From Ruminococcus sp. Phil11 (GTDB taxonomy: Bacteria > Bacillota > Clostridia > Oscillospirales > Ruminococcaceae), in assembly GCA_001940925.1 (NCBI GenBank), contig MSGZ01000009.1, positions 113,908 to 177,907 of the forward strand: 64,000 bases of DNA. Reading direction: 5' to 3'. The notes below the pieces were generated by a model. That model was not told the origin of the DNA, searched no databases, and was given only the letters and a program-made list of their open reading frames with translations. Position 1 is the stretch's first letter; every line of letters starts with the position of its first letter. The position numbers and the translations under genes are program-made. Positions 33,660 through 42,608 of the stretch are shown one piece after another.

Positions 33660-35089
33660 AGCCGATTTTCACTTTCCAGAATGTTAGATTTTTCGCTGTC
33701 GTATACGACGTCCAGCGGCGAAATGCCGAGCTCTGCTGCAAGGATATGCACGATCTTCGGCTCACAGAATCCGCCCTGACATCTGCCCATGCCGGGACGC
33801 GCCCGCTTCTTGATGCCCTTGACGGTCTTGGCACCGCAGGGACGGCGGATGCAGTCGAGGATCTCGCCCTCGGAGATCTGCTCGCAGCGGCAGATGATTT
33901 TGCCGTATGCCGGCTCCTTCGCGATCAGCGCATTGCGCTCCTCCGGCGTCATATCCGCAAGCACGACAGGCTTTCTGCGGGACATGTCCGCATCCGGGTT
34001 CTCGGTCAGCTGCAGGGATTCCGCAAGGATCGAGATGATCCTGTCCGCGATCGCCGGAGACGATGCCAGACCCGGCGACTCGATCGAAACGGCGTCAATG
34101 AAATGCGGTGCGCCCGCGACTTCCTCGACGATGAAATCGGGACATGTCGTCGTCGGACGGATGCCCGCAAAGGTACGGATCGAGCGGTTCAGCGGAATGT
34201 TTTTCAGCGTCTTGCTGATATTGGTGCGGACGTAGGCAAGCCCCTCGACGGTCGTGCCGTTGTCGTCCGGATCGTCCAGAAAATCGCTGTTCGGGCCGAT
34301 CAGCGTATTGCCGTAAACAGTCGGGATCGCGAGCACGCCCTTGCCCTTTTCCCTGGACGGCACCGGGAAGATGATATGCCGGATCGGCTGCGCGTCCTGA
34401 TCGAGCACATAGTATTCGCCCTTTCTCGGGGTCGCGTGCCAGTCCGCCTTCGCGATCATATTGTGGATCTCCTCCGCATGAACGCCCGCCGCATTGACGA
34501 CGTATTTCGTCCGGAAGATGCCCTTCGGCGTTTCGATCACATAGCAGTCCTCATGCTTGTTGATGTTGAGGCACGGTGCGTTCAGGAACAGATCCGTGCC
34601 GTTCTGACATGCGGATTCCATGCAGGCGATCGCGACCTCCCACGGATAAATGACCGCAGTCGTATAGAAATCAAGCACCTGCGTGACATTCTCGGAGAGA
34701 TTCGGTTCCTCTGCGCGGGCTTCGTCGCCGGTCAGCAGGCGATACGGGATATCTCTTGCATCGGCTCTGCCCTTTAATACGAGCAGCTGCTGTTCTTCCT
34801 CAGCACCGCAGGCCGCGATATACGCGCCGACAGTTTTGTACGTGCAGTGCAGCTGTTTGCAGATCGCTTCATACTGCTGCGCGCCCTTGACGTTCAGCTC
34901 GGCTTTGAGGGTGCCGTCCTCCGGGTCGTAGCCGACATGCACGACCGCGGAATTTGCCATGGTCGCGCCCTCTGCGATGTCGTTTTCCTTTTCGAGGACC
35001 GCGACCTTGAGTTGATAGCGGGAGAGCTTCCAGCTCAGCATGGAACCGGTGATGCCGGCTCCGATGATGACGATATCATACATACGCAT
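33656..35089 (-). CDS. FAD-dependent glycerol-3-phosphate dehydrogenase-like protein with [2Fe-2S] domain
   Basis: A 477-residue protein. Residues 1-~370 form a DAO-type flavin oxidoreductase (IVIIGAGITGSMLSWKLSRYQLKVAVLEKE, FAD binding). The C-terminus is a bacterioferredoxin-like [2Fe-2S] domain with CRCEQISEGEI and GMGRCQGGFC. This is the composition of anaerobic GlpA, which oxidises glycerol-3-phosphate to dihydroxyacetone phosphate, though other 2-hydroxy substrates are possible. First gene of a minus-strand operon; starts at MRM or the Met two codons later. Confidence 0.88.
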   Translation of the reverse strand: MRMYDIVIIGAGITGSMLSWKLSRYQLKVAVLEKENDIAEGATMANSAVVHVGYDPEDGTLKAELNVKGAQQYEAICKQLHCTYKTVGAYIAACGAEEEQQLLVLKGRADARDIPYRLLTGDEARAEEPNLSENVTQVLDFYTTAVIYPWEVAIACMESACQNGTDLFLNAPCLNINKHEDCYVIETPKGIFRTKYVVNAAGVHAEEIHNMIAKADWHATPRKGEYYVLDQDAQPIRHIIFPVPSREKGKGVLAIPTVYGNTLIGPNSDFLDDPDDNGTTVEGLAYVRTNISKTLKNIPLNRSIRTFAGIRPTTTCPDFIVEEVAGAPHFIDAVSIESPGLASSPAIADRIISILAESLQLTENPDADMSRRKPVVLADMTPEERNALIAKEPAYGKIICRCEQISEGEILDCIRRPCGAKTVKGIKKRARPGMGRCQGGFCEPKIVHILAAELGISPLDVVYDSEKSNILESENRL

Positions 35090-35136
35090 TACTCTTTTCT
35101 GTTTGATATTTTGCAGGATTTGCAGTGTATGATACT

Positions 35137-35165
35137 ATTATACTGTTTTCGGCAGATGTTGTCAA
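35137..35165 (-). promoter_or_regulatory. Promoter of the GlpA-like operon
   Basis: On the minus strand TTGACA (35165-35160), 17-base spacer, TATAAT (35142-35137); both consensus. Confidence 0.88.
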
Positions 35166-35218
35166 GTGATACGAAAAAAATGCAGCTGAACCGTGCAGGT
35201 TCTGCATTCTGATACGCA

Positions 35219-35256
35219 TAAAAAGCAGGGAGAAGGCCGAAGCATTCTCCCTGCTT
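35219..35256 (-). terminator. Terminator of the pilus operon
   Basis: AAGCAGGGAGAA/TTCTCCCTGCTT stem, with TTTTT following on the minus strand. Confidence 0.85.
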
Positions 35257-35264
35257 GTCATAAA

Positions 35265-36134
35265 TTATTGCAACATTTCTGCTTTGTTCTGCGCGGCGTT
35301 TTCCTTTTTCGCTGTCCGTTTGTTCCGGCGGTACCGGCAGAACAGGAGCAGCATAAAGAGCAGCATGATCGGGATGCCGGCGACCGATGCGACCAGCAGC
35401 GTATGGATGCGGAACGCTTCGTTCGCGACATAGATACCCGGCTTTGCGGTCTCGGGGTCGTCCACGCGGATGCCGCGCACGAGCAGCCGGTGACTGTTGA
35501 TGCCGTAGGGGGTGCAGGTCAGCAGCGTGCAGTGATCCTCGCCCGCAATGCGCAGCAGATCGTCGCTTTCGGTCGGCTTGACGATCTTGATCTGATCGAC
35601 CTCGTAGTTCAGCGTCCGGTTCAGGATCGTGATGATAAAGCGGTCGCCCTTGTCCAGCTTGTTCAGATTCGTGAACAGCTTTGCACTCGGCAGGCCGCGG
35701 TGTCCGGAGAGGACACTGTGCACCGAAACGCCGCCGATCGGCAGATCGCTGCCCTCAAGATGTCCCGCGCCGATCTGCAGGACGCCCTCGTCAATACCGT
35801 GATAGACCGGCAGCTCGACTTTGATCTTCGGGATCGTGATATACCCCATGATGCCGGTGCCGGTGATATCGAGCACATCGCGGTAGCCATCCACGCTCTG
35901 CGGATGATAAAACGAACCGGAGGTCTCCCGCAGCAGCTTGTTATAGGCTGCGGCTTCCTCAAACAATCGGTCAAGCTCCTCGTCCGTTGCGTTTTCGACC
36001 TTGTCGTTATAGCCCGCGACCAGATGCGAGGCGTGCTTTTCGTTGATATAGGCACTGACCGCAGGATACAGCAGCACGGAGAATCCGACGAGAAAAAGTG
36101 CCGCAACTGTGAGACTGTAAAGATACTTTTTCAT
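35265..36134 (-). CDS. Class C sortase
   Basis: A 289-residue membrane transpeptidase that polymerises pilins. An N-terminal helix (~5-25) and a C-terminal helix (IHTLLVASVAGIPIMLLFMLLLF) flank the catalytic domain, the usual class C layout. Catalytic residues: His in SGHRGLP, Cys in LLTCTPYGINSHRLLVRG (TLxTC form) and the following Arg. The frame runs open to 36422, but MKKYLYS at 36134 follows GGGAGA. It directly follows the pilin gene and so most likely acts on it. Confidence 0.94.
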   Translation of the reverse strand: MKKYLYSLTVAALFLVGFSVLLYPAVSAYINEKHASHLVAGYNDKVENATDEELDRLFEEAAAYNKLLRETSGSFYHPQSVDGYRDVLDITGTGIMGYITIPKIKVELPVYHGIDEGVLQIGAGHLEGSDLPIGGVSVHSVLSGHRGLPSAKLFTNLNKLDKGDRFIITILNRTLNYEVDQIKIVKPTESDDLLRIAGEDHCTLLTCTPYGINSHRLLVRGIRVDDPETAKPGIYVANEAFRIHTLLVASVAGIPIMLLFMLLLFCRYRRNKRTAKKENAAQNKAEMLQ

Positions 36135-36223
36135 TGGATTCTCCCTGCTGCAGTAATCCGGCTGCGGCGGGAAATGCGCGAACACATTTCCCGCCGCCGG
36201 ATCCTGCCTGTTATTTGAACGGA

Positions 36224-37936
36224 TTACTTGCCGGATGCTGTCTTTTTCTTTCTGACGACCATGATGATCGCCGCTGCGATCATGGCAGAACCGATGATGT
36301 AGAAGATCACGGTACCGATGCCGCCGGTGCCGGGCAGGATGATGCCCTTGCTGTTCTTGAAGGTCAGCGTGTAGACGCCTTCCTCCTGTGCGATGCCTTC
36401 CGGATCGCTGACGACGGTCCATTCGCAGCTGTTGACGGTCACTTCGCCGTTCGTACCGATCGTGACAGTGATCTTGCTCGGATCGAGCTTGTTGTAGCCC
36501 TCCGGTGCCTCAATTTCCTCGATCTCATAGGTGCCTGCGCCGAGACCAGTGAACCGCAGGATGCCGTCCGCGCCGGTGTAAGCTTCGGTGTTGATCTTGG
36601 TCTTATCGGTTGTCTTGGTGACGCTTTCCACAAGGCTGTACTTCTGATCCTTGGAATCGTAGAGCTTGTCATCACCGGAACCGTCCGTGGTATAGGTGCC
36701 GTCCTTCAGCTTGTAGTAGGTGCCTTCAGCGTCCTTCTGATAGATCTGGCCGTTGATCAGCACGGCATTCAGTGCTTCGCCGGTGATACTGAACTTTGCG
36801 CCCTTCAGCGGATCGCCGGTGGAGTTGTCGAGCTTTTTCAGCTTCAGCTCGGTGGTATAGGTCATGGTGTTGTCCTCCGGCGTCTGGCCGTAGACATCAT
36901 GATCGCCCGGAACATCGGTATCGTTATCCGGATCCGGCTTGACGTTCGGGTTGTTGGAGTAGGTCAGCTGTGCCTTGTTCTCGTTGCCCTCCGTGGTGAC
37001 CTTTGCCTGTTCGTTGAGCGTTGCGCTGTAGGTCACGGTGATCGGCTTGTCAATGAAATCCTCGGTATTATACTGAATAAAGTTCTTCAGAACGATCTTG
37101 AACGACTGGCCGTTCTTTGTAACTTCAAATGCATCATCGGCCAGCGTTGTGTCTCCGATCGTGACCGCAACGTCATCGTTGAAGGTCAGACCTGTATCCA
37201 TGGTATCGTCGATCACGAAGAAATACTTGGTGTAGCCCTGCATATCCGGGACTTTGGATGTGACCTTGTAGGGGATCTTGTCGCCGATGCTTGCGGTGTT
37301 GGCTTCCACGCCCTCGCCCTCGTCGATGACCTTGGCCAGTGTCGGGGCGTCTGCCTTGACGGTCACATCCACATTATCCACGACCTTGAGGATGAAGTCG
37401 GTGTATGCCTCGGAGCCTGCCGCGGTCAGGGTGTTGTCCACATCCTTGATGAGGTAGTAGCCGGGGCCGTCCGTCACGGTCAGGGTCGTTGCGCCCTTTG
37501 CGCCCTTTACGGGTGTGCCGGTCAGCGTCGGTGCAACTGCATCTGCAAATGCGGGTGCAAGATCCGGATTTTCTTCCAGAACTCTTGCAACGGCTTCTGC
37601 CTGCTGTGCTTCCGGAACACCTGCGCAGGATGCGAAAGCGGTTTTCAGTTCAGCCGGAGCATTTGTACCGGTCAGCGCGTCAATGATCGCAGCCCCGTTC
37701 GCGTTTGTGCCCCACTGAATCTGGGAGAGCGTGCCCTCCTGTGAATCGGTGTGCGCGGAATCCAGCACGGCGCTGAAGATCTGATAGGCCTCATAGGTGT
37801 GGTTTGCAAGCGTGATGCTGCTGGAGGTCGGCTTGTTGATCGTGATCGTGTATTCCTCTGCAAATGCCGTCATGCTCATTGCGAAGAAGGATGCCGTCAC
37901 GAGAAGCAGGGATGCCAGTCGTTTCATTTTTTTCAT
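36224..37936 (-). CDS. LPXTG-anchored pilin backbone protein
   Basis: A 570-residue secreted protein: signal peptide 1-~26 (FFAMSMTAFAEE), tandem Ig-like pilin domains, and a cell-wall sorting signal LPGTGG followed by a helix and RKKK. An E-box-like segment GTYEIEEIEAPEGYNKL (~510) is the typical isopeptide-domain signature. No perfect YPK pilin motif is present; the Lys in DVTVKADAPTLAKVI (around 200) is a candidate linking residue. The start 37936 follows AGAAAGGAA. The adjacent class C sortase would join subunits between the LPGTG Thr and the pilin Lys. Confidence 0.92.
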   Translation of the reverse strand: MKKMKRLASLLLVTASFFAMSMTAFAEEYTITINKPTSSSITLANHTYEAYQIFSAVLDSAHTDSQEGTLSQIQWGTNANGAAIIDALTGTNAPAELKTAFASCAGVPEAQQAEAVARVLEENPDLAPAFADAVAPTLTGTPVKGAKGATTLTVTDGPGYYLIKDVDNTLTAAGSEAYTDFILKVVDNVDVTVKADAPTLAKVIDEGEGVEANTASIGDKIPYKVTSKVPDMQGYTKYFFVIDDTMDTGLTFNDDVAVTIGDTTLADDAFEVTKNGQSFKIVLKNFIQYNTEDFIDKPITVTYSATLNEQAKVTTEGNENKAQLTYSNNPNVKPDPDNDTDVPGDHDVYGQTPEDNTMTYTTELKLKKLDNSTGDPLKGAKFSITGEALNAVLINGQIYQKDAEGTYYKLKDGTYTTDGSGDDKLYDSKDQKYSLVESVTKTTDKTKINTEAYTGADGILRFTGLGAGTYEIEEIEAPEGYNKLDPSKITVTIGTNGEVTVNSCEWTVVSDPEGIAQEEGVYTLTFKNSKGIILPGTGGIGTVIFYIIGSAMIAAAIIMVVRKKKTASGK

Positions 37937-37995
37937 GGTTTCAATTCCTTTCTGTTTTGGATTCGGGTTTTCGGATACTGTATGTACGCAGGAGA

Positions 37996-40900
37996 TCATC
38001 GGTTGTCAAACACCTCTTTTCTTCTGCGGTAAATCAACAGTATAGACAAGGCGATGATGCCTGTGCCTGCAAAAAGATAGGGGAGTACCCCCGTGCCGCC
38101 CGTGGCGGGGAGGACATAGAGGATGTCATTATTGAATTCCGGATTCTCGTCAAATGCTTCGTAGATGTCACTGTCCGGCAGCTTGCGCTCGATCTGTGTT
38201 ATTTCCGCAAGTGTGATTGCGTTGCCGTCGGCATCATAGCTATCGGTGACACTGATCGTCATGCGGTACTTTGTTTCGTCATAGCGCATGTTTTCAATTC
38301 TGTCGTTCTCTTCTGGAATATCCTCCGAAAGCTCATAGATATAAGTGCCGGTTTCCTCAAACCGCAGATTGTCAAACAGAATATTTCCGTCTGCGTCGTT
38401 GGAAACAGTGCTGACGGTCTGACCGGTAGCGGTGTCCGTGACTTTGAAACTGTATTCATCTGCCTGAAGCGGGACGCCGGTCACATTCTTCTGTGCACGG
38501 ATCTGAAGTATTGCAGCCTTTGCGCGGACTGTAAAGTCCAGACCGTTTGTGAACGGACACTTATTCAGTGCGTCTGTGACGGCCTGTTTGTCAAGGTTGA
38601 AGATTGCATTGTCAATCTCAAGCCATCCGGAGTGATCGTCGGGATTGCTCGGTGCTACGGAATAATCCGGGTCGCTGACAGCATTTCCTGAGATTGTATA
38701 TTTGTAGCTTGGAATCAGCGTCAACTTCACATTGAAAACCACATGATCAGTCTGGTAGCCCTTCCAGCCCTTTTCATCCTCAGAACCGTGATGATGTCCG
38801 TAAAAAGCACTGGTATATTCATACTGGCCTTTTCCGGGCTCACCAATCTGCATATATTCGCCGTTATCGGAGGAGAAAGTCTTGAGCAGGGTGTCGTTTT
38901 CATCATAGATTCTTGACCAGTTGATGTAACTGATATAAGCATTATAAACCGTAACTTCCGTGCTTCCGTCCGATTTCGTGTTTGATATCGTATAGCGTCC
39001 GCCGTCTGCAATCTCCATATCGGAATGATTCAGCAGTTTATTGTTATCAGCGACTCTGATGTACATATTGTCACCGGTCTGTGAATTGTGAATGATCATG
39101 TCCCCCGGTGCAGTTGCACGGAATGTCCGGGAATTCGGGTGATCCGGATCAGTGCGGTTCAGGTCTGTGAGAATATAGTCGTTTGCCCCTGAATTATAAT
39201 TGTACCAGTCCTGTAATTCAGGTGGCTGATTCGGATCCTGACCGGAGAGAATCAGCGGGAACACCGTGAGTTCTTCACCAATCAGCATCGTGTATGGTTC
39301 ATTAACGGTGTTTTGACCCACATTTCCGTTCGGAATATATCCGTCCTGATCCGCCGTATAAAGCCAGAAATATTCACCGTCTGCCCATCCTTCAAAGCCG
39401 AGTGCTTCTTTGATATGGTTATATCCCTTTCCTTCCGGTTCAAAAGCGGTTTTGACCAGAATCGAATCGCGGTAAACTACCTTAATATAAAATCTTTCGT
39501 AGACAATGTTGTTATTCGCATCAAGCTGTTCCAGAGTAATCGAGGTGTTTCCGACGCTTCTTGCTTCAAAATCGTGTTCTGTCTTGAAAAGGGTACCGTC
39601 TCTGTAATTCACATCCCATTGATTCGGATCGCCCGCCTTTGCGACGATATTAGGATTATTTGGGTACAAATAGGCATCATGATCCTGAACATTGGAGTAG
39701 CCCGTCAGTCTGACCGAGTCTCCGACGCGCATGACATAAGGATTGTCCGCAGAGTTATTGCCTTCTCCGACGACCAGATCCTGATCGTCAACTGCCAGCT
39801 GCTGGCTGCCATTGGATATGACATAAATCGAAAACGCGTCTGCCTCAAACGATACGGAATCCTCCGCAAAGACTGCATCGGGAATTTCCTCCACAGTGCC
39901 GTCATCCTTCTGATGCAGCAGCCTGAGGGAACCGCCGGTGAGTGCCAGCTCCGCAGGGAGCTTGATGCTGACGCTGACCTGTTTGCCGTCGGCGGGTTCC
40001 AGCTCATTGCCTTCCGTATCGCGGAAGCTGATATCGACTGCAAGAGCCGACTGGATCAGCTCTGTTTCATCCGCCGCTTCCTCTGCGAGCTGCATCGCTT
40101 CCTCCGGCGCGATATCCGTCACGGACATCACGGTTCCGGCCGGGAAAACGTCAGTCTCCGCAGCAGCGTGAACGGTGATCCGTGATCCGGATGCGACGCT
40201 GTATTCCAGTGCGGGCAGCGTCTCCGGATCCTCCGGTGAAACAAAGCCTGCAATGCAGGGATCGTTCCAGAGATAGCAGCGTTCTGCAGCGGTACCGTCG
40301 CAGGCACCCTCTGCCGCCGCGATGACCAGTCCTTCTTCGGCGGTCTGCGTCAGCGTGACAATGCCGATGCGGTCGGTTCTGCCGTCGGCATCCTGATCGA
40401 GCAGGAGAATGTCGCCGCGGACAGGCGTGCCGTTTTCGGCAGTACGGATGAGCCCTTCCTTTGCGAGCTTCACCGACCATGCCCAGCAGCCGCCGCGTCC
40501 GGGGATGCGATCCTCCGGAACGCCTGCATAATAAAGGCAGAAGTATACGAACAGCGGATTCCAGTCGCCGTAGGGGCTGCCGTACCATTGTCCGTACCGC
40601 GAATAATTGCGGCGTTTTCCGTTCGTGACGGCAAAGTTCCGTTCACTTTCCGTATAGCCGAGCTGCGATTCCGCCGTGCGTGCGAGTTGCTCGCGCAGGG
40701 AATCCGCTGTGCTGTCCGGCAGAGTCGCCTCCCAGTCGGCCGGGGATTCGACATCCGCAGCCGGGGCGGGGACGCATTCCGCGGAGTGGATATGCTCCTC
40801 TTTTCCGCAGATCAGGCGGGGGACCGTGTTGCCGTCCTCGCCAACGCAGATACCGGCTTCCGGATCCGCTTCATCTGCCGGGACTGTTTCATAGCATTCT

Positions 40901-41088
40901 GCTGAATGCACATGCTCCTCCATGCCGCAGACTGCTTCTTCTGTCAGAGCCGTCCCGATATCCCGCAGTGCCCAGAAGACATTTGCGGATACAAAGCAGG
41001 ACAGTGCCAGCAGCAATGCGGCGGTTCGTCGTCGCTTTGTCCGGTTTTGGCGGATCAGTGCGACGGCCTGTTCAATTTTGCGTTTCAA
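37996..41088 (-). CDS. Large pilus-associated adhesin with inactive-looking CHAP domain
   Basis: A 1030-residue surface protein starting at TTG (41088) behind GGGGGGAG; no ATG fits. After the signal segment come two CGxEEHxHSAEC motifs (~50-100). A CHAP/NlpC-like domain (~125-265) carries SPYGDWNPLFVYFC where active relatives have a catalytic Cys, and TDRIGIVTL where they have the His, so it looks catalytically dead. Long Ig-like and unknown beta domains follow. A FctA/Spy0128-type isopeptide domain (NVTGVPLQADEYSFKVTD...ELSED) precedes LPATGG, a helix and RRRK. Position and length suggest the pilus tip or ancillary subunit. Confidence 0.85.
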   Translation of the reverse strand: MKRKIEQAVALIRQNRTKRRRTAALLLALSCFVSANVFWALRDIGTALTEEAVCGMEEHVHSAECYETVPADEADPEAGICVGEDGNTVPRLICGKEEHIHSAECVPAPAADVESPADWEATLPDSTADSLREQLARTAESQLGYTESERNFAVTNGKRRNYSRYGQWYGSPYGDWNPLFVYFCLYYAGVPEDRIPGRGGCWAWSVKLAKEGLIRTAENGTPVRGDILLLDQDADGRTDRIGIVTLTQTAEEGLVIAAAEGACDGTAAERCYLWNDPCIAGFVSPEDPETLPALEYSVASGSRITVHAAAETDVFPAGTVMSVTDIAPEEAMQLAEEAADETELIQSALAVDISFRDTEGNELEPADGKQVSVSIKLPAELALTGGSLRLLHQKDDGTVEEIPDAVFAEDSVSFEADAFSIYVISNGSQQLAVDDQDLVVGEGNNSADNPYVMRVGDSVRLTGYSNVQDHDAYLYPNNPNIVAKAGDPNQWDVNYRDGTLFKTEHDFEARSVGNTSITLEQLDANNNIVYERFYIKVVYRDSILVKTAFEPEGKGYNHIKEALGFEGWADGEYFWLYTADQDGYIPNGNVGQNTVNEPYTMLIGEELTVFPLILSGQDPNQPPELQDWYNYNSGANDYILTDLNRTDPDHPNSRTFRATAPGDMIIHNSQTGDNMYIRVADNNKLLNHSDMEIADGGRYTISNTKSDGSTEVTVYNAYISYINWSRIYDENDTLLKTFSSDNGEYMQIGEPGKGQYEYTSAFYGHHHGSEDEKGWKGYQTDHVVFNVKLTLIPSYKYTISGNAVSDPDYSVAPSNPDDHSGWLEIDNAIFNLDKQAVTDALNKCPFTNGLDFTVRAKAAILQIRAQKNVTGVPLQADEYSFKVTDTATGQTVSTVSNDADGNILFDNLRFEETGTYIYELSEDIPEENDRIENMRYDETKYRMTISVTDSYDADGNAITLAEITQIERKLPDSDIYEAFDENPEFNNDILYVLPATGGTGVLPYLFAGTGIIALSILLIYRRRKEVFDNR

Positions 41089-41125
41089 AGCCGATATCTC
41101 CCCCCTTTCAGCGGAAAATACAGGA

Positions 41126-41761
41126 TCAAAGCGGCCAGACCCGGAACAGGACGCGGCCGACGATCTGCTCGTTTGTAACGCAGCCGATGACAGAGCTTCG
41201 GCTGTCGACCGAGGATGCACGGCTGTCACCGAGGACAAACACCGTGCCCTCCGGTACGATATACGGGAATGTGATGTCGCATTCCCCGATGCTTTTTTCT
41301 TTGAGATACGGCTCGTCAAGGAGCGTATCATTGACGTAAACATTGCCGGATTCGTCCATATCGACGGTCTCGCCGCCCTGCGCGATCACGCGCTTGACAA
41401 GGAGCTTATTCTGCCACGAGATGCAGCAGAGCTGACCGGACGCATACCGGTGCCCCTTCCACAGCAGGACGATATCGCCGTCGTGCAGGGAGGGCTCCAT
41501 GCTGCTGCCGGAGATCTGGATGACCGGCAGGAAGATCGTGGAAAGCAGAACGGCTGCCGCGGCCGCAACAAGTGCCGTTGCAGCGACCGTCCGGATGACT
41601 TTGCCGATGCCGGCGCGGTGCATCCGCTTCTGATGCTCTGCTTCCGCCTGCTTCAGCTTTTCGGCGGTTTCCGCGTCGGGGGCGGTATCCTCCTGCAGCG
41701 CGTGGATCAGCGCAACAAGCTCTTTCCGGCTGAGCCGCTGTAAATCATTCTGTTCCTTCAT
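41126..41761 (-). CDS. lepB: Signal peptidase I
   Basis: A 211-residue membrane serine protease. A charged, helical N-terminal part (~1-50) precedes one transmembrane helix (TVAATALVAAAAAVLLSTIFL). The catalytic Ser lies in ISGSSMEPSLHDGDIVL, the Lys in LLVKRVIAQGGETVD, and VPEGTVFVLGDSRASSVDSR is the third conserved box. The start 41761 follows AGGAG. It is the first gene of the pilus operon and may serve it specially; gene clusters for pili often carry their own signal peptidase. Confidence 0.92.
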   Translation of the reverse strand: MKEQNDLQRLSRKELVALIHALQEDTAPDAETAEKLKQAEAEHQKRMHRAGIGKVIRTVAATALVAAAAAVLLSTIFLPVIQISGSSMEPSLHDGDIVLLWKGHRYASGQLCCISWQNKLLVKRVIAQGGETVDMDESGNVYVNDTLLDEPYLKEKSIGECDITFPYIVPEGTVFVLGDSRASSVDSRSSVIGCVTNEQIVGRVLFRVWPL

Positions 41762-42102
41762 CCGGCTCACTCCTGTTTCCGACACGGCAAATGCGTATAA
41801 TTTGCCATATTATTATAAAGTATATTTTATCACGATTTGTATATGAAATCACTGGACAAAATGAATATTTACAGCACAAAACGTAAAGGGGCTGCTTTTC
41901 CTCAATCGCTACAATATATTTATAATCAAAGCGTGCCCTCACGTATCTTTTTCGATTTCTCATTTTCATCGGCGCAATATTCACCGGATTGACCCGGCCA
42001 AAAACAAACATCCCGTACAGGGCCGGGATGTTTAACTCGTTTTTCAGACTGATAAAAATATACGCATAGTAAACAATTGCGCTGCATCATAACATTGAGG
42101 AC
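41762..42102. other. AT-rich gene-free stretch
   Basis: Holds the pilus operon leader, for which I found no convincing -35/-10 pair, and a terminator-like hairpin at 42005-42033 (AAACATCCCG/CGGGATGTTT) with T-rich sequence on the minus strand. No gene seen. Confidence 0.5.
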
Positions 42103-42138
42103 AAAACCCCGCCTGTGATGCGTGTGCACAGGCGGGGT
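42103..42138 (-). terminator. Terminator after the GlsB-like gene
   Basis: CCCCGCCTGTG/CACAGGCGGGG stem followed by TTTT on the minus strand. Confidence 0.85.
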
Positions 42139-42145
42139 CATTCGT

Positions 42146-42388
42146 TTAATTCTTCATTTTTCCGACGACAAAGATCACAAGGCAGGAGCCGACGATCGCG
42201 AGGATCAGTCCGGACAGCCAGCCGCCGCCGACATGCAGCAGATTGCCGATCAGGCCGCCGACGAAGCCGCCGACGATGCCGAGTACGGCATTCACGACAA
42301 AGCCCTGCTTTTCCTTGCCCATGATCTTTCCGGCAACGGAACCGCACAGCGCACCGACCACGATCTCGATAATCAGTTTGATAAGCAT
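42146..42388 (-). CDS. GlsB/YeaQ/YmgE-family small membrane protein
   Basis: An 80-residue protein, nearly all hydrophobic and glycine-rich, with three transmembrane helices (LIIEIVVGALCGSVAGKIMG, VLGIVGGFVGGLIGNLL, GLILAIVGSCLVIFVVG). This is the transglycosylase-associated/GlsB family, linked to envelope stress in other bacteria; its function is not established. GAGGAGG precedes the ATG at 42388. Stands alone with its own promoter. Confidence 0.93.
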   Translation of the reverse strand: MLIKLIIEIVVGALCGSVAGKIMGKEKQGFVVNAVLGIVGGFVGGLIGNLLHVGGGWLSGLILAIVGSCLVIFVVGKMKN

Positions 42389-42442
42389 TGTATGTACCTC
42401 CTCAGATGTTAACGGTTTCACCGGTGAATCCCGGCTGAATGT

Positions 42443-42471
42443 ATTATAGCACGGGTGCGTCCGGAATGCAA
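42443..42471 (-). promoter_or_regulatory. Promoter of the GlsB-like gene
   Basis: Minus strand TTGCAT (42471-42466), 17 bases, TATAAT (42448-42443). The leader has CACCGGTG-centred symmetry. Confidence 0.75.
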
Positions 42472-42530
42472 GGGTTTTAACAGATCTTTCACCGGAATTT
42501 CAACCGCATTATATTTTTTGTGCAAAATAC

Positions 42531-42559
42531 TTGCATTTTTTTGCCGGATATGATATAAT
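42531..42559 (+). promoter_or_regulatory. Promoter of the phosphoribosyltransferase-like gene
   Basis: TTGCAT 42531-42536, 17 bases, TATAAT 42554-42559 with extended TG. Confidence 0.75.
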
Positions 42560-42608
42560 ATAGATATATTTTGTGGCAGGGCTCTGCCGTCAGGAGGTTT
42601 CCTTTTCT

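Noticed and set aside
41762..41870. Promoter for the pilus operon
   Set aside because: Several AT-rich -10-like hexamers but none with a -35 box at proper spacing; not reported as a feature.
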